DNA of 64,000 bases from Candidatus Zhuqueibacterota bacterium (GTDB lineage: Bacteria > Zhuqueibacterota > Zhuqueibacteria > Residuimicrobiales > Residuimicrobiaceae). Below are positions 19,392 through 28,954 of the stretch, piece by piece; position 1 is the first letter of the stretch; every line of letters starts with the position of its first letter. The position numbers and the translations under genes were made by a program. The notes beneath the pieces were generated by a model. That model had not been told where the DNA came from. It ran no database searches and saw nothing but the letters and a program-made list of their open reading frames with translations. Where the stretch lies: positions 1 to 64,000 of the forward strand of contig CAUJEL010000153.1 in assembly GCA_963169875.1 (NCBI GenBank). Reading direction: 5' to 3'.

Positions 19392-22300
19392 ATGTGGCAG
19401 AGATTTTTCATCGCTTTCATGCTCCTCCTCGGCCTTTCCCTGCAACCGCTGACCGCCCAGAAAAACGACCCCCTTCAGGAACAGCTCTTCCGCGATTTTC
19501 AAAAAAGTATGGAACAGGCTTCGCGCGAGGAAATTTCCCTGTATGCACCAACGCTGTACGGCCGGGCGTATGAGGCCTACCTGAAGGCGCAAGACCGCTT
19601 TCGCCGCGGCGACAAGTTGAAAAACATCCGCGAAGATCTGGATGTGGCGGCCAAGTTTTTGCAGGAGGCGGTTGACGCGGCCAGGGTTTCCCGGGTTGCC
19701 CTGGCAGATGTAGCCGCCAGTAGAAAACAGGTGCTGGCAGGAAAATTTGATACCCTGCTGCCCGATGAGTTTGAACGCAGCGAAAGACTTTTCAATAGTC
19801 TGGTAAAAGACGCCGAAGCGGGGGACGTCCGCCAGGCCAGGGAAAAAATACCGGAGCTTGAAAAACAGTATTGCGAGCTGGTCCTCGATGCGTATCAAAA
19901 GAAAATTTTGAAAGAGGCTGAAAAGAATCTTGATGCGCGCAGACGCAGCATGAACGCCAAAGAATACCGCGCCGCCAACGCGAGTCTGGATCAGATCAAA
20001 GGCGAGGTCAAGGAAGCGGAGAAACAGCCCTTTGCCATCTCGGAGAAGGTGACCGATCTCAACGCCAAAATCGCCGGCGCTTTGGCCCTTATTTATCCGG
20101 CCTGGTATCGCGATCTGCCCGACACGCTGAAAATGGGGCAGTTCACATTGTATGTGCTCTCTTATTCTGATCGCGGCAGCTATGATTTCGAGGATAATGT
20201 CGCCACCGGCCTGGCCGGAGAGGCGGAAGTGGCCTTTACCTGCGGCTTTACGCTGCTCTATCCCATCGGCACCGCGGAGTGGCTGCAAAATTTTCAGGTT
20301 GTGAAAACAGTAATGAATCCTGAAAAAGAGATGACGCTGGCGGAGGCGAAAAAAGTCAATCCCGATATTGTCCTGGGCCAGCAAGTGGCCCTGCCGCTGC
20401 GCGCCAAACCCGGCAGCAAAGCGGAAATCATCGCCGCCAAAAGAGATTTTTTCGATCATATCGTGGCGCAAACCACCAGCGCCAGCCGCGGGCGGATTCG
20501 TCTCCACTTCAGAGATGTCAGCATCACCCCCACCCCGCGGAACACCTGCGCGAATATCACCGCGGGAGAAGCCTGTTATCCATCGGCAACCCCCGATCCG
20601 CCGCGGCCCGCTGCAATCTATATCGCCGGATTTACCCTCCTGGCCGACAGCCTGCATTTTACCACCACCGGCGCAACCGCCATTGCCAAATTGCGCCTGC
20701 CCGCTTCCCTGGTCGATGGCGGTGGCTGCGATCCGGCGCTCCTCAACCTGGGGCAGGTCAGCATCACGGCGGATTGTCAGCTCTACCAGTCACTGCCGGA
20801 TTCCAGTTACGGCCCCTTTATCATGGATCCCAGCGGCATCGTCTTCCAGGGGAATAAGGGCTACATCGTCGATCTCAGCACCACGCAATCTCCCCCTGGC
20901 CTGGGATTGACCAGTGACTGGCGCGGTGTGATTTTAAACAAGGGGACGACGGTCGCTGCGCCGTCCGGCACACTGCAGTCCAATACCGGCTATTTGCAGG
21001 GGAGTTATGAGTTCACCAATGCCCAGGTGACGGCAACCGGACTGGCCGGCCGCCTCAGCTCTTCATCATCTTATACGTTTACTTCCCTGCAGCCCTTTGG
21101 GTATGAATTGACCGTTGGTTCCGGCTATCTTGACGTCGACAGCACCCGGATCCAGGGCGGAGAATTCAGCAATGGAACCATCACCCTGCCGGTGCAGGCG
21201 GTATGCAAGGGAACGATCGGTGCGCCGCTACAGGCAAGCTACACCACCCTGACGGTGCAACGAGATCTGGATCTCGCGGCCCAAGTGAAACTCAGCGAGA
21301 CGCTGCATTGGGGCGAACTCACCAGGCGCGGCGCCGAGTTGATCAGCTATGCAGCCACCCCCAATACCTCCAGCCCCAATTTTGAACTCTTTTATTTGTG
21401 CGGCCGCGCCAATACTTCCTATTTGCCCAAAAGCGCGGCTGATTTCAACCTCAGTTGGGGCGCGGATCCGCTGGCCAAACTGGAGGAAAAACAGATAGGC
21501 GGCATCACCATCCTCTCTTTGAAAGATTATGCCATTTTCACCCCGGACATTCCCGGCTCGCCGCCAAAAAGGATCTCGTTTGTGGAAGGAAGTGGAGTTA
21601 CCTTCACCTCGTGCTGGTTAAATATTGATTTCGGCGGTGTCAACGGCCGCATCATCATCATGCCGCCCGATAGAAAGAATGTCGAGTTGGGCGATCCGGC
21701 CGTCACCTATTATAAAGGCAGCGTGCCGTTCAAGGCTTCACTGGAATGTCAGGGCAAACAAAAAGAAAAGTGCCTGTTCATCGAATACAGCACCAGCGCG
21801 GTGTTCGATTCGGATTTTAACGGCATTCTCGATATCAGCGGTCCCAGCGCCGTGAAACTGCCGTTCAAGGATATGGAATTCACTTCCACGGCGCATATTG
21901 TCGGCGGGGATATCGACCTGAGCACGCCGGTGACGCTGGATTACTGGGGCGTGCAGCTGGTTTCGACCTCCGCGGTGGATCCCGCCGGAGTGCTCAGCGT
22001 CAAGTCCGGCCAGGTGATCTTCACCAACGCCGGCATCCGCGAGCACCGCCATTTTGCCGCGCCATTCAAACTCTATTGGGCGGAAATGTTTGCCGACGGC
22101 AATATTGGCGAATTGTTCTTCGATTACAACTCGGCGAATCAAAAATTTGATGGATTCAACTTCACGCCCAAGTATGTGGCCTTGTCCACTTACAGCAGCA
22201 CGGTCGCCGGGTATCTGCAGGTTTGCGGAGACAATCATTTCAATTTCTTCGGTGGAAACTATCTCAGCATCAAGGATGAAAAATACACGGGTTCGGATCC

Positions 22301-23471
22301 CATTGGCGTCTACGGCGGCCGCAACGTTTCCGTTTTGAACAGCGCCGTCACCGGCTGTGATGCCAGCGAACTGACGTTGACCAAAGCCTGGAGCAGCCTC
22401 GCGGAATTTGAGTATACCCTCACCTATGATGCCAACGATCAGGACGGCTTCATCGGCGAAGGCACCGCGGGGATGTCCGACCATTTCGCCCGGGAATTAC
22501 GTTCCTCGATTCAAATGGACAGCACGCAGATCCAGGCCAGCCTGGCGATCGATTCCGGCACCAATTTCATTTTGGCGGACCGGGATTTTGGCACGGCGGC
22601 TGAATTGTGGGGTTGTATCACGATCACCGGCAACACCCTGAGTTGTGTCACGCTCGGGTTTACGCTGGAGGCCACGTCGCAAAGCGCCTTCGGCATCATG
22701 GGCGGCGAGGGCGCCATGATCGAGGTCAAGGAGGTCATTAAGCCCACGTTCACCAGTTTTTCCGCCGCGGGCAAGATGTACGTCGATTTCGCGCTCGGCG
22801 GCGGCACCATGGGCATCGATGGATCCATTCTGTTGACCATGGATACGGAAGCGAAAAAAGTCACCGGCGACTTGCAGGGGCAGATGGATTTCACCAGCCT
22901 GTTTGCCGGGCTCAAGGCGGAAGGCCATGTCAACTGGTGCCTGTCGCCCATCACCCAGTACGTTCAGGGTCGCGTGGCCATCGAGGTTTTCTCGCGCAAG
23001 TTCAGTGCGGGCGTGGCCGGCGGTATTTTTCTCGGCAACAATGTACCCAACAGCGAGTGCTGGGTGTTGCTGGATCCGAGCAACCGCTACAGCGTAGCCA
23101 TGGATAAGCTGCCGGCTTTTATTACCGGCGTATATGGTTTTGGCAGCGTCGATTTTTCCATGAATTTTGGCATTTTCAGCGGCGGCATAGGCATCTATGC
23201 GGGCGTCGGGGCTTTCGTGAATCTTATCGGCGTCACACCCCAGGTGGGGGTGCCATTGCCTTATGTGTTGGTCAACCTTGGCGTGTCGTTACATGGTGAA
23301 ATACTCTGGGGGCTGGTCTCGGCATCGGCCTGGGTTAACCTGCAGATGAGCCTGGGCGTGCCGACCTATTTTCAGGGCACCGCAGGTCTGGAGGGCTGCG
23401 TGCTCTGGGTCATTTGCGGCAGTGTTGATGTAACGGTCCGTCTCTCTGACGACGGTTTTGAGATTTATTAA
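19392..23471 (+). CDS. Very large secreted protein, N-terminal coiled coil plus beta-rich body
   Basis: 1359 residues. Signal peptide MWQRFFIAFMLLLGLSLQPLTA ending near residue 22. Residues 25-235 are helical and charged, with repeated Lys/Glu/Ala heptads (DUF4398-like layout: RAYEAYLKAQDRFRRGDK, KILKEAEKNLDARRRSM). From about 400 to the end it is Gly/Ser/Thr-rich beta structure without a recognised domain; the last 350 residues (GGGTMGIDGSILLTMDTEAKKVTGDLQG, GIGIYAGVGAFVNL) look like strand repeats of a barrel or solenoid. First gene of a three-gene run of secreted proteins (to 27635). It may be a cell-surface scaffold; this is inference from architecture only. Confidence 0.72.
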   Translation: MWQRFFIAFMLLLGLSLQPLTAQKNDPLQEQLFRDFQKSMEQASREEISLYAPTLYGRAYEAYLKAQDRFRRGDKLKNIREDLDVAAKFLQEAVDAARVSRVALADVAASRKQVLAGKFDTLLPDEFERSERLFNSLVKDAEAGDVRQAREKIPELEKQYCELVLDAYQKKILKEAEKNLDARRRSMNAKEYRAANASLDQIKGEVKEAEKQPFAISEKVTDLNAKIAGALALIYPAWYRDLPDTLKMGQFTLYVLSYSDRGSYDFEDNVATGLAGEAEVAFTCGFTLLYPIGTAEWLQNFQVVKTVMNPEKEMTLAEAKKVNPDIVLGQQVALPLRAKPGSKAEIIAAKRDFFDHIVAQTTSASRGRIRLHFRDVSITPTPRNTCANITAGEACYPSATPDPPRPAAIYIAGFTLLADSLHFTTTGATAIAKLRLPASLVDGGGCDPALLNLGQVSITADCQLYQSLPDSSYGPFIMDPSGIVFQGNKGYIVDLSTTQSPPGLGLTSDWRGVILNKGTTVAAPSGTLQSNTGYLQGSYEFTNAQVTATGLAGRLSSSSSYTFTSLQPFGYELTVGSGYLDVDSTRIQGGEFSNGTITLPVQAVCKGTIGAPLQASYTTLTVQRDLDLAAQVKLSETLHWGELTRRGAELISYAATPNTSSPNFELFYLCGRANTSYLPKSAADFNLSWGADPLAKLEEKQIGGITILSLKDYAIFTPDIPGSPPKRISFVEGSGVTFTSCWLNIDFGGVNGRIIIMPPDRKNVELGDPAVTYYKGSVPFKASLECQGKQKEKCLFIEYSTSAVFDSDFNGILDISGPSAVKLPFKDMEFTSTAHIVGGDIDLSTPVTLDYWGVQLVSTSAVDPAGVLSVKSGQVIFTNAGIREHRHFAAPFKLYWAEMFADGNIGELFFDYNSANQKFDGFNFTPKYVALSTYSSTVAGYLQVCGDNHFNFFGGNYLSIKDEKYTGSDPIGVYGGRNVSVLNSAVTGCDASELTLTKAWSSLAEFEYTLTYDANDQDGFIGEGTAGMSDHFARELRSSIQMDSTQIQASLAIDSGTNFILADRDFGTAAELWGCITITGNTLSCVTLGFTLEATSQSAFGIMGGEGAMIEVKEVIKPTFTSFSAAGKMYVDFALGGGTMGIDGSILLTMDTEAKKVTGDLQGQMDFTSLFAGLKAEGHVNWCLSPITQYVQGRVAIEVFSRKFSAGVAGGIFLGNNVPNSECWVLLDPSNRYSVAMDKLPAFITGVYGFGSVDFSMNFGIFSGGIGIYAGVGAFVNLIGVTPQVGVPLPYVLVNLGVSLHGEILWGLVSASAWVNLQMSLGVPTYFQGTAGLEGCVLWVICGSVDVTVRLSDDGFEIY

Positions 23472-23487
23472 AGAGAGGGAGAATCCC

Positions 23488-25995
23488 ATGTCGATCTATA
23501 AAACGATGCGAAGCGCACAGATGAACCTGTCTGATGGGAGTCGACCGAATCCGCTGCGGCACGTACATCAGTTGATTGGTTTGCTCCTGTTGCTGCCGAG
23601 CCTCCTGATGGGCCAGGATTTTAAAATGGAGGCGTGGAGCAAGGGCGGATTGGCCCGGAGTCCCATGGTACTGTTGACCTGGCCCGAGAATAAAAATGTG
23701 CAGTCGTTCAATATATACCGTAAAACGGCGATGGATATTGGTTATGGGAAAAAGCCCCTTAACGATGCGCCTATTGCCATCATGCGGGATTGCGAGGAGA
23801 TCAGGGGAATCATCCCGGTCAAATCGCAGGAATGGAAGGAAATTGCGGCGGTTCTGCAGCAGGTTCCGGAAAGGGAGGCGGGAAAGAGCCTGCGCGAAAT
23901 CCGCTTTACGCCGGGGCCGGATCCCTTGCGCATCAAAGTCACGCGGGGATTTGATCCCTGTCAGCTTTATACCGTGCGGCCGGGGAGCCGCAATGCGGAT
24001 CTGCTGCAGATGCTGGCGCGCAAATATTACAAAATCGCCCAGGTGATCGGCCAGGCTTATGTGGACAATGCGGTCTCCATGGGCGCCACCTACTTTTATG
24101 AAATCCGCGGCATGCGCGAAGGCCGCGAGGAGGTCCTGGCCAGCGATGTGCGGGTGGTCGCCGGCGTCGACACGCCGTTGCCGGCGCCACTGCATGTCCA
24201 GGCCCTGGCCGGGGACAGCCGCGTCATGGTGACCTGGGATTCCGTCGCCTCGACGACCGGGTATGATGTCTATCGTCGCACCATGCCGGCGGGTTCATGG
24301 ATCAGGGTAAACGACAAACCGGTCATGGTGAAGTTAACGGCTGATCTCAACAATGATTCCCTGGCTGTGCCGGTTTTCGGTATCATCGATTACCGGCGCT
24401 GGGACGAAACTACAGGCATGCCGACGACCCACGATGTCGACGGCGCCCCGGTCGATGGGCCGGCGAACAAGACCACCTATCGCTACCGGGTTTCAGCCCG
24501 CAACGCCCTGGGCACGCCCGGAACCCCCAGCGCGGAAACCCCGGATGCCACACCTGAAGATCAAACACGTCCTGGATTGCCCATGGATCTGAAAGTCGAG
24601 GCCGTGGGCCAGACCCTGAAAATCAGCTGGTCCAAGGTGACGAAAGATGAATTGGGCCGCATCGAGGAGGATGGCATCAAGGGGTATGATCTCTACCGGG
24701 CGACCACCCAGACGGACACGGGCGGCATCAAAATCAATGCGGCTAATATCGCGCAACCGCTCCTGGTCACAACCGTGGAATACACAGATAGCGATCCCGC
24801 CATCATTTCACAGTATGGAGAAAAAGAATTCTATTACCGCCTGCGCGTCAAAGATAACCACAGTCATACGAGTGTATTTTCCGCGGCGGCTTCCGGGCAT
24901 GTGCCGGACATTTATGCGCCCGATCCGCCCAAAGATGTGGCGGCGGAGGGATTCCAGCATTATATTCGCATATGCTGGCGGCAAAATACGGAGCCGGATC
25001 TGGAATCCTACATGATCTATCGCAGTCTGTGCGATTACGGCCGCTGGACCCCGCCGGACCAGGAACGCAAAACGGGCTCCAATTGCGGGCCTTTTGTGCT
25101 CATCGCAGAGATGACCAAAAAGGAAGCTGAAGATTCTCTGGCGAAATATGGCAAGGTTTGTTACAACGATGGCAGTGTCCCAGCCGCGTCTCCGTTATGT
25201 TATGCCTATTGGATCAAGGCCAAGGACAAGAGCCAGAATGAGAGTGGCGATTGGCCCTATCCGGATTTTGCCATCGAAACCGTGGTTTGTCAGCGTTTGC
25301 TGGATGAGACGCCGCCGCCGTTGCCCATTGTCAGCGGCATGCAGGCGCAGGACGGCGCCATCAACATCGAGTGGATCGCCGCGCCGATTCAGGACCTGGG
25401 CGCGTTTCATGTCTACCGGGCGGATAAGGAAACAGATCCATTCCTTTGGGTGGGCGGCATGACCGTGGTCAAACCGCCGGCGGTCTCCACACCGCTTGGC
25501 GCGCCCTTCAAGCCCGCCAAGCCGTGCGGCTGCGACAGCATCCCGCTGGTCGCGCATACGGGCATGAAGTCGGGGGCTTTTCTCGACAAGCACGTCGATG
25601 CGAAAAAAATCTACTGGTACAAGGTGACCTCAGTGGATCAAAACGGCAATGACGCCAAACCGGACCGCGCCGTGCCCTACAGTTCCTTCACCTTCAGTTC
25701 GAGCGGACCTGCGCGTCCGGTTATCGCGACGCCGATCAACAAGATTTCAGGCGGCTGCGGATTGGAGATCAAATGGTCGCCCGCGTTCGTGGATACGCTG
25801 CATCTCGGGTTCGTCCTCTTTCGCAGCGCGACAGAGACCGGAAACTATTTGCAAAAGAGTCCCATTCTCCAGACCAATTCGTACGTGGATTCGACCATTT
25901 ATGCCGGCAGTACCTATTGGTACAAAGTTCAGGCTTATAATTTGCAAGGGCAGCCCTCTATGCTCTCTTTGCCGCAAAAGGGCAAGTATGAATAA
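23488..25995 (+). CDS. Secreted fibronectin type III repeat protein
   Basis: 836 residues. Start at 23488 (MSIYKT), preceded by AGAGAGGGAG; a signal-anchor or long signal peptide ends around residue 43 (LIGLLLLLPSLLMGQ). The body holds five or more FnIII-like domains recognised by repeated VTWDSV...YDVYR, ISWSKV...YDLYR, ICWRQN...YMIYR, IEWIAA...FHVYR and IKWSPA...FVLFR strands and by YRVSARNALG / YWYKVQAYN ends. FnIII tandem arrays in bacteria occur on secreted enzymes and adhesins. It lies 16 bp after the large secreted protein and 29 bp before the next secreted protein. Confidence 0.8.
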   Translation: MSIYKTMRSAQMNLSDGSRPNPLRHVHQLIGLLLLLPSLLMGQDFKMEAWSKGGLARSPMVLLTWPENKNVQSFNIYRKTAMDIGYGKKPLNDAPIAIMRDCEEIRGIIPVKSQEWKEIAAVLQQVPEREAGKSLREIRFTPGPDPLRIKVTRGFDPCQLYTVRPGSRNADLLQMLARKYYKIAQVIGQAYVDNAVSMGATYFYEIRGMREGREEVLASDVRVVAGVDTPLPAPLHVQALAGDSRVMVTWDSVASTTGYDVYRRTMPAGSWIRVNDKPVMVKLTADLNNDSLAVPVFGIIDYRRWDETTGMPTTHDVDGAPVDGPANKTTYRYRVSARNALGTPGTPSAETPDATPEDQTRPGLPMDLKVEAVGQTLKISWSKVTKDELGRIEEDGIKGYDLYRATTQTDTGGIKINAANIAQPLLVTTVEYTDSDPAIISQYGEKEFYYRLRVKDNHSHTSVFSAAASGHVPDIYAPDPPKDVAAEGFQHYIRICWRQNTEPDLESYMIYRSLCDYGRWTPPDQERKTGSNCGPFVLIAEMTKKEAEDSLAKYGKVCYNDGSVPAASPLCYAYWIKAKDKSQNESGDWPYPDFAIETVVCQRLLDETPPPLPIVSGMQAQDGAINIEWIAAPIQDLGAFHVYRADKETDPFLWVGGMTVVKPPAVSTPLGAPFKPAKPCGCDSIPLVAHTGMKSGAFLDKHVDAKKIYWYKVTSVDQNGNDAKPDRAVPYSSFTFSSSGPARPVIATPINKISGGCGLEIKWSPAFVDTLHLGFVLFRSATETGNYLQKSPILQTNSYVDSTIYAGSTYWYKVQAYNLQGQPSMLSLPQKGKYE

Positions 25996-26024
25996 CAGCA
26001 AGCGCTGATAGGAGTCATGTTCCT

Positions 26025-27635
26025 ATGAAAACAAAAATAATTATCTTGGGTTTGCTGATGATCCTGGCTGGTTCCAATCTCCAGGCTCAATATGAGCCCG
26101 ATCGCGACGGCTGGAATTTTTATAATTTTCTCCTCACCACCGATACCACCACCTTGTGGACGATCTACAGCAAAGCTTTTCTGGGGGTGGGCCCGGATTA
26201 TGCCTCGGCCAGCGTCGATGATCAGACCTTTTTTGATCTGGTCATCACGCGCTATGCGGGCAACGCCGACTGTTTCGGCATGTCCCTGCTCAGCCTGATC
26301 TGCTACAAGGAGGGCGGGCACTTGGGGGTGTGCAGCCCGGTCTATGATTATGAGGGCGATCTTTCCGGGACGCATGCCGGGCCGGACATGGAGTTGGTGC
26401 GCGAAGCGATTGGCGTCATGCATCTGCGGCAATTGACGCAGCCGATGCTGGAAGAAATCGTCGATATGGTTAACGATGCCAATTACACCCAACCGACGCA
26501 TCATTTCGGCGTCATCAAGGCGGGCATCGCCAGCGGCGATTATCCCATGCTCTCCTTCATGCCATCGTCGATCAGCACCATATCCGGCGCCACCGGGGGC
26601 GGGCAGCAGGCCCACACCATTGTGCCGATCAGCACCACGGAAACAGCCTCCTATGCCCGCATCTATGTCTATGATCCCAATCGCCCCTACAGTCAGCATG
26701 CATCATTTTATGACGGTGCCACCGCGGTGAATTACCTGGAAATTGACTTGACCTCCGCCACCAAACACTGGAAATATCCGGCGGATTTCAATGCCGCGGA
26801 TCCCAACAGCTATGGCTGGGAAGGGGGCAGCAATGATGACTGGACCTTTATCGCCACCAATATTTCCACGGCGAAATACAAGGACAATCACGCTCTGAGC
26901 GCGAGCTGGCTTTTGGGTCAAATCGGAACGCTCATTTTCAGCGGCGAGGGCGGCATCAACCAGATCAGCGATGATCAGGGCCATAAATTTTATAACTGGT
27001 CATCGGGCACACAAAAACTCGAGAAAGATCCGGCGCGGCGGACCATGGATATCATCCGCTGGCCTTTTTTCGCCGGCCGTTCCAAACAGCCGGGAGAGGT
27101 CTATTTCTTCCGCCATGCGGGCGGCAAAAACCTGAACGTCGAAGTGAACAGCAAGGGACAGCCTTACACCTGCCGCTTCCTGTTGCAGGATAATTCTCTG
27201 GCGTTGAGTGTGGGTTCCGGCGGCGCCGGCAAGGACACTTTGCGGATTGAAGAGATCAATACAGCCAAACAAACGCTGCAGATCGGCTCGCAAAGGGATC
27301 TCGGCAATGTGCGGCTGAACATCCATCGCCGTTACGCGCCGTACCATGTGACGCGCGACTTTACCCTCTCCAACATGAATGTGGCCAAAGAGGCGCCGGT
27401 GCGATTCGCCCTGGTGCAGCAGCTGGACAGCTTGCAGGTGGAGAGCCCCCAAAACGAACTCATCTATAATCTGCAAATCGCCCAGACCATAAAGAACAAA
27501 ACGACGCGGTCAGATGTGCAGCAGTTTGTGGTGCCGGCGGGCCAGGCGCAGACCCTCTCGCCCATGGATTGGCAGGACTTGAAGAAAAACAAACTGGAGC
27601 CGGCGGTGAAGGCGATGCGCAAGATTGTCAAGTAA
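26025..27635 (+). CDS. Secreted protein, possible papain-like cysteine peptidase fold
   Basis: 536 residues. Signal peptide MKTKIIILGLLMILAGSNLQAQ. The N-terminal half has the spacing of a papain-like or C39/BtrH-type thiol fold: a Cys in GNADCFGMSLLS (about residue 84), a His in GGQQAHTIVPIS (about 200), and an acidic/Asn in YVYDPNRPYS (about 221). The C-terminal half is beta-rich (VYFFRHAGGKNLNVEVNSKG, LRIEEINTAKQTLQIGS). The catalytic assignment is inferred from pattern only. Third gene of the secreted operon; its last codons have been tandemly copied downstream (27603-27783). Confidence 0.6.
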   Translation: MKTKIIILGLLMILAGSNLQAQYEPDRDGWNFYNFLLTTDTTTLWTIYSKAFLGVGPDYASASVDDQTFFDLVITRYAGNADCFGMSLLSLICYKEGGHLGVCSPVYDYEGDLSGTHAGPDMELVREAIGVMHLRQLTQPMLEEIVDMVNDANYTQPTHHFGVIKAGIASGDYPMLSFMPSSISTISGATGGGQQAHTIVPISTTETASYARIYVYDPNRPYSQHASFYDGATAVNYLEIDLTSATKHWKYPADFNAADPNSYGWEGGSNDDWTFIATNISTAKYKDNHALSASWLLGQIGTLIFSGEGGINQISDDQGHKFYNWSSGTQKLEKDPARRTMDIIRWPFFAGRSKQPGEVYFFRHAGGKNLNVEVNSKGQPYTCRFLLQDNSLALSVGSGGAGKDTLRIEEINTAKQTLQIGSQRDLGNVRLNIHRRYAPYHVTRDFTLSNMNVAKEAPVRFALVQQLDSLQVESPQNELIYNLQIAQTIKNKTTRSDVQQFVVPAGQAQTLSPMDWQDLKKNKLEPAVKAMRKIVK

Positions 27636-27783
27636 GAGGATCGAAGGAGGTCAAGCCCGAACGCGGTTTACCAAAGACGCGGTGAAGGCAATGCGCAAGA
27701 TTGTCAAGTAAGAGGATCGATGGAGGTCAAGCCCCTACGCGGTTTACCAAAGACACGGTGAAGGCGGTGCACAATTTAGTGAA
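27603..27783 (+). repeat. 76-bp tandem duplication covering the gene's 3' end
   Basis: Units start at 27603, 27679 and 27755 with an exact period of 76 bp; the first two copies differ at about five positions, the third is partial and more diverged. Each unit begins with the last codons of the preceding gene (AVKAMRKIVK-stop) and continues through its 3' flank. A replication-slippage type duplication. Confidence 0.9.
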
Positions 27784-27865
27784 AAGAGTCATTCACGGAC
27801 GGTTGCGGCAGGTGCGCTTGCAGAGTCCAGTCGCTCGAGCATGCCGCAACCCCCGGCTATAAACC

Positions 27866-28954
27866 TTACCCCCTTACCCTCGCATCCAGCAACTTTTTCA
27901 GCCCCGCAGAGCTCCGCGGCGACCAGCCAAAAGAACGCCGCCAGATGTCATCGCTCTCCATGCACAAATAAACGAAAACATCATTTGAATAGCCACGAAT
28001 CCAATTGTACATCTTGGCGAACATCTCTATGCGGATTGCCCTGAAATAGCGGTATTTATGGTCGATTCCCGGCAGCAGTTCACCCAACACGATATCGGAA
28101 TCGGGGTGGTTTTCGCGGATGATCTCGTCCAGCACCGGGGGATAGCGCAGGGCGCCGAGACTGATCCATGCGATGTTGGCCGGATCGATGCGGCGAAAAA
28201 TGGCGTCGACGGTTTCACGATAGCCCTCTTCCCAACCCGCATGATGGATCATGGGGTCGAAATGAAAGCCGAGCCGGAATCCGGCTTTTTGCACCTCCAC
28301 CGCGGCGGCGAGCCGCTCCTGCAACGAGGGGGCGTGCGGTTCTTCCGTGACCATTTTGGCTTCGGCGTTCACCGACCAGGAGACGACCGTGCGCCGCCGG
28401 TGCGGCAGATGGACAAAATGATCGATATGGGTGTTCTTGCTTTTCAGTTCGATAATCGCGTTGTTTTGTCCGGCAAAATAGGTCACCAGATCACCGCTCC
28501 ACGCGGCAAAATGGTCAAAGGTCAAGCTGTCGCTCAATTCGCCGGTGCCGATGCGGTAAAAGCGGTTGGGATAGCGGCCGAGTTTTTCATCCAGTTCCGC
28601 GAACAAGGCATCCAGATTGGTATAAAGGGTGGTTGTGGGCACATTCAAATAGGCCTGAAGGATGCAGTAGGAGCACCCCAGATCGCAGCCTGCGGCGATG
28701 TCGAGGTTATGGTACAAGCAGCAGATATGCCTGGTGGTGCCTGGGCACAGGCGCAAAAAGGGTCCGCGTTGTTGGGCGAGGAGGATGTTTTTTTCGCCCG
28801 GCGGCGGCGCCCAGCCGTCCAGAGTGGGCACGTGCTCTACGACTGCCTGGGGCACATGGGCAAGAATCCGTTGGGTCCATATCGTCGCCCGTACCGCATC
28901 TTCAACATAGATTTTATCGGGTAAAAAAAGGGCATAATTGGTCGCAGGTTTCAT
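27866..28954 (-). CDS. Radical SAM protein of the spore photoproduct lyase family
   Basis: 362 residues. The radical SAM cluster motif CDLGCSYC (Cys90, Cys94, Cys97) lies after HICCLYHNLDIAAG, followed by IGTGELSDSL and SWSVNAEAKMVTEE, all as in SPL-like proteins (SplB repairs the thymine dimer of spores). Here the host is unlikely to form endospores, so the substrate may be another nucleic-acid lesion or different altogether. The gene overlaps the upstream ParB-like gene by four bases (ATGA), so the two are co-translated and probably act together. Confidence 0.82.
   Translation of the reverse strand: MKPATNYALFLPDKIYVEDAVRATIWTQRILAHVPQAVVEHVPTLDGWAPPPGEKNILLAQQRGPFLRLCPGTTRHICCLYHNLDIAAGCDLGCSYCILQAYLNVPTTTLYTNLDALFAELDEKLGRYPNRFYRIGTGELSDSLTFDHFAAWSGDLVTYFAGQNNAIIELKSKNTHIDHFVHLPHRRRTVVSWSVNAEAKMVTEEPHAPSLQERLAAAVEVQKAGFRLGFHFDPMIHHAGWEEGYRETVDAIFRRIDPANIAWISLGALRYPPVLDEIIRENHPDSDIVLGELLPGIDHKYRYFRAIRIEMFAKMYNWIRGYSNDVFVYLCMESDDIWRRSFGWSPRSSAGLKKLLDARVRG

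Noticed and set aside
19275-20657. 460-codon minus-strand frame
   Set aside because: Antisense to the large secreted protein, whose signal peptide and ribosome-binding site support the plus strand.
27603-27783. Possible CRISPR or integration direct repeats
   Set aside because: Period of 76 bp with no variable spacer; the copies contain the gene's last codons, so it is a plain tandem duplication.
28058-28924. 288-codon plus-strand frame
   Set aside because: Antisense to the radical SAM gene with its CxxxCxxC motif.
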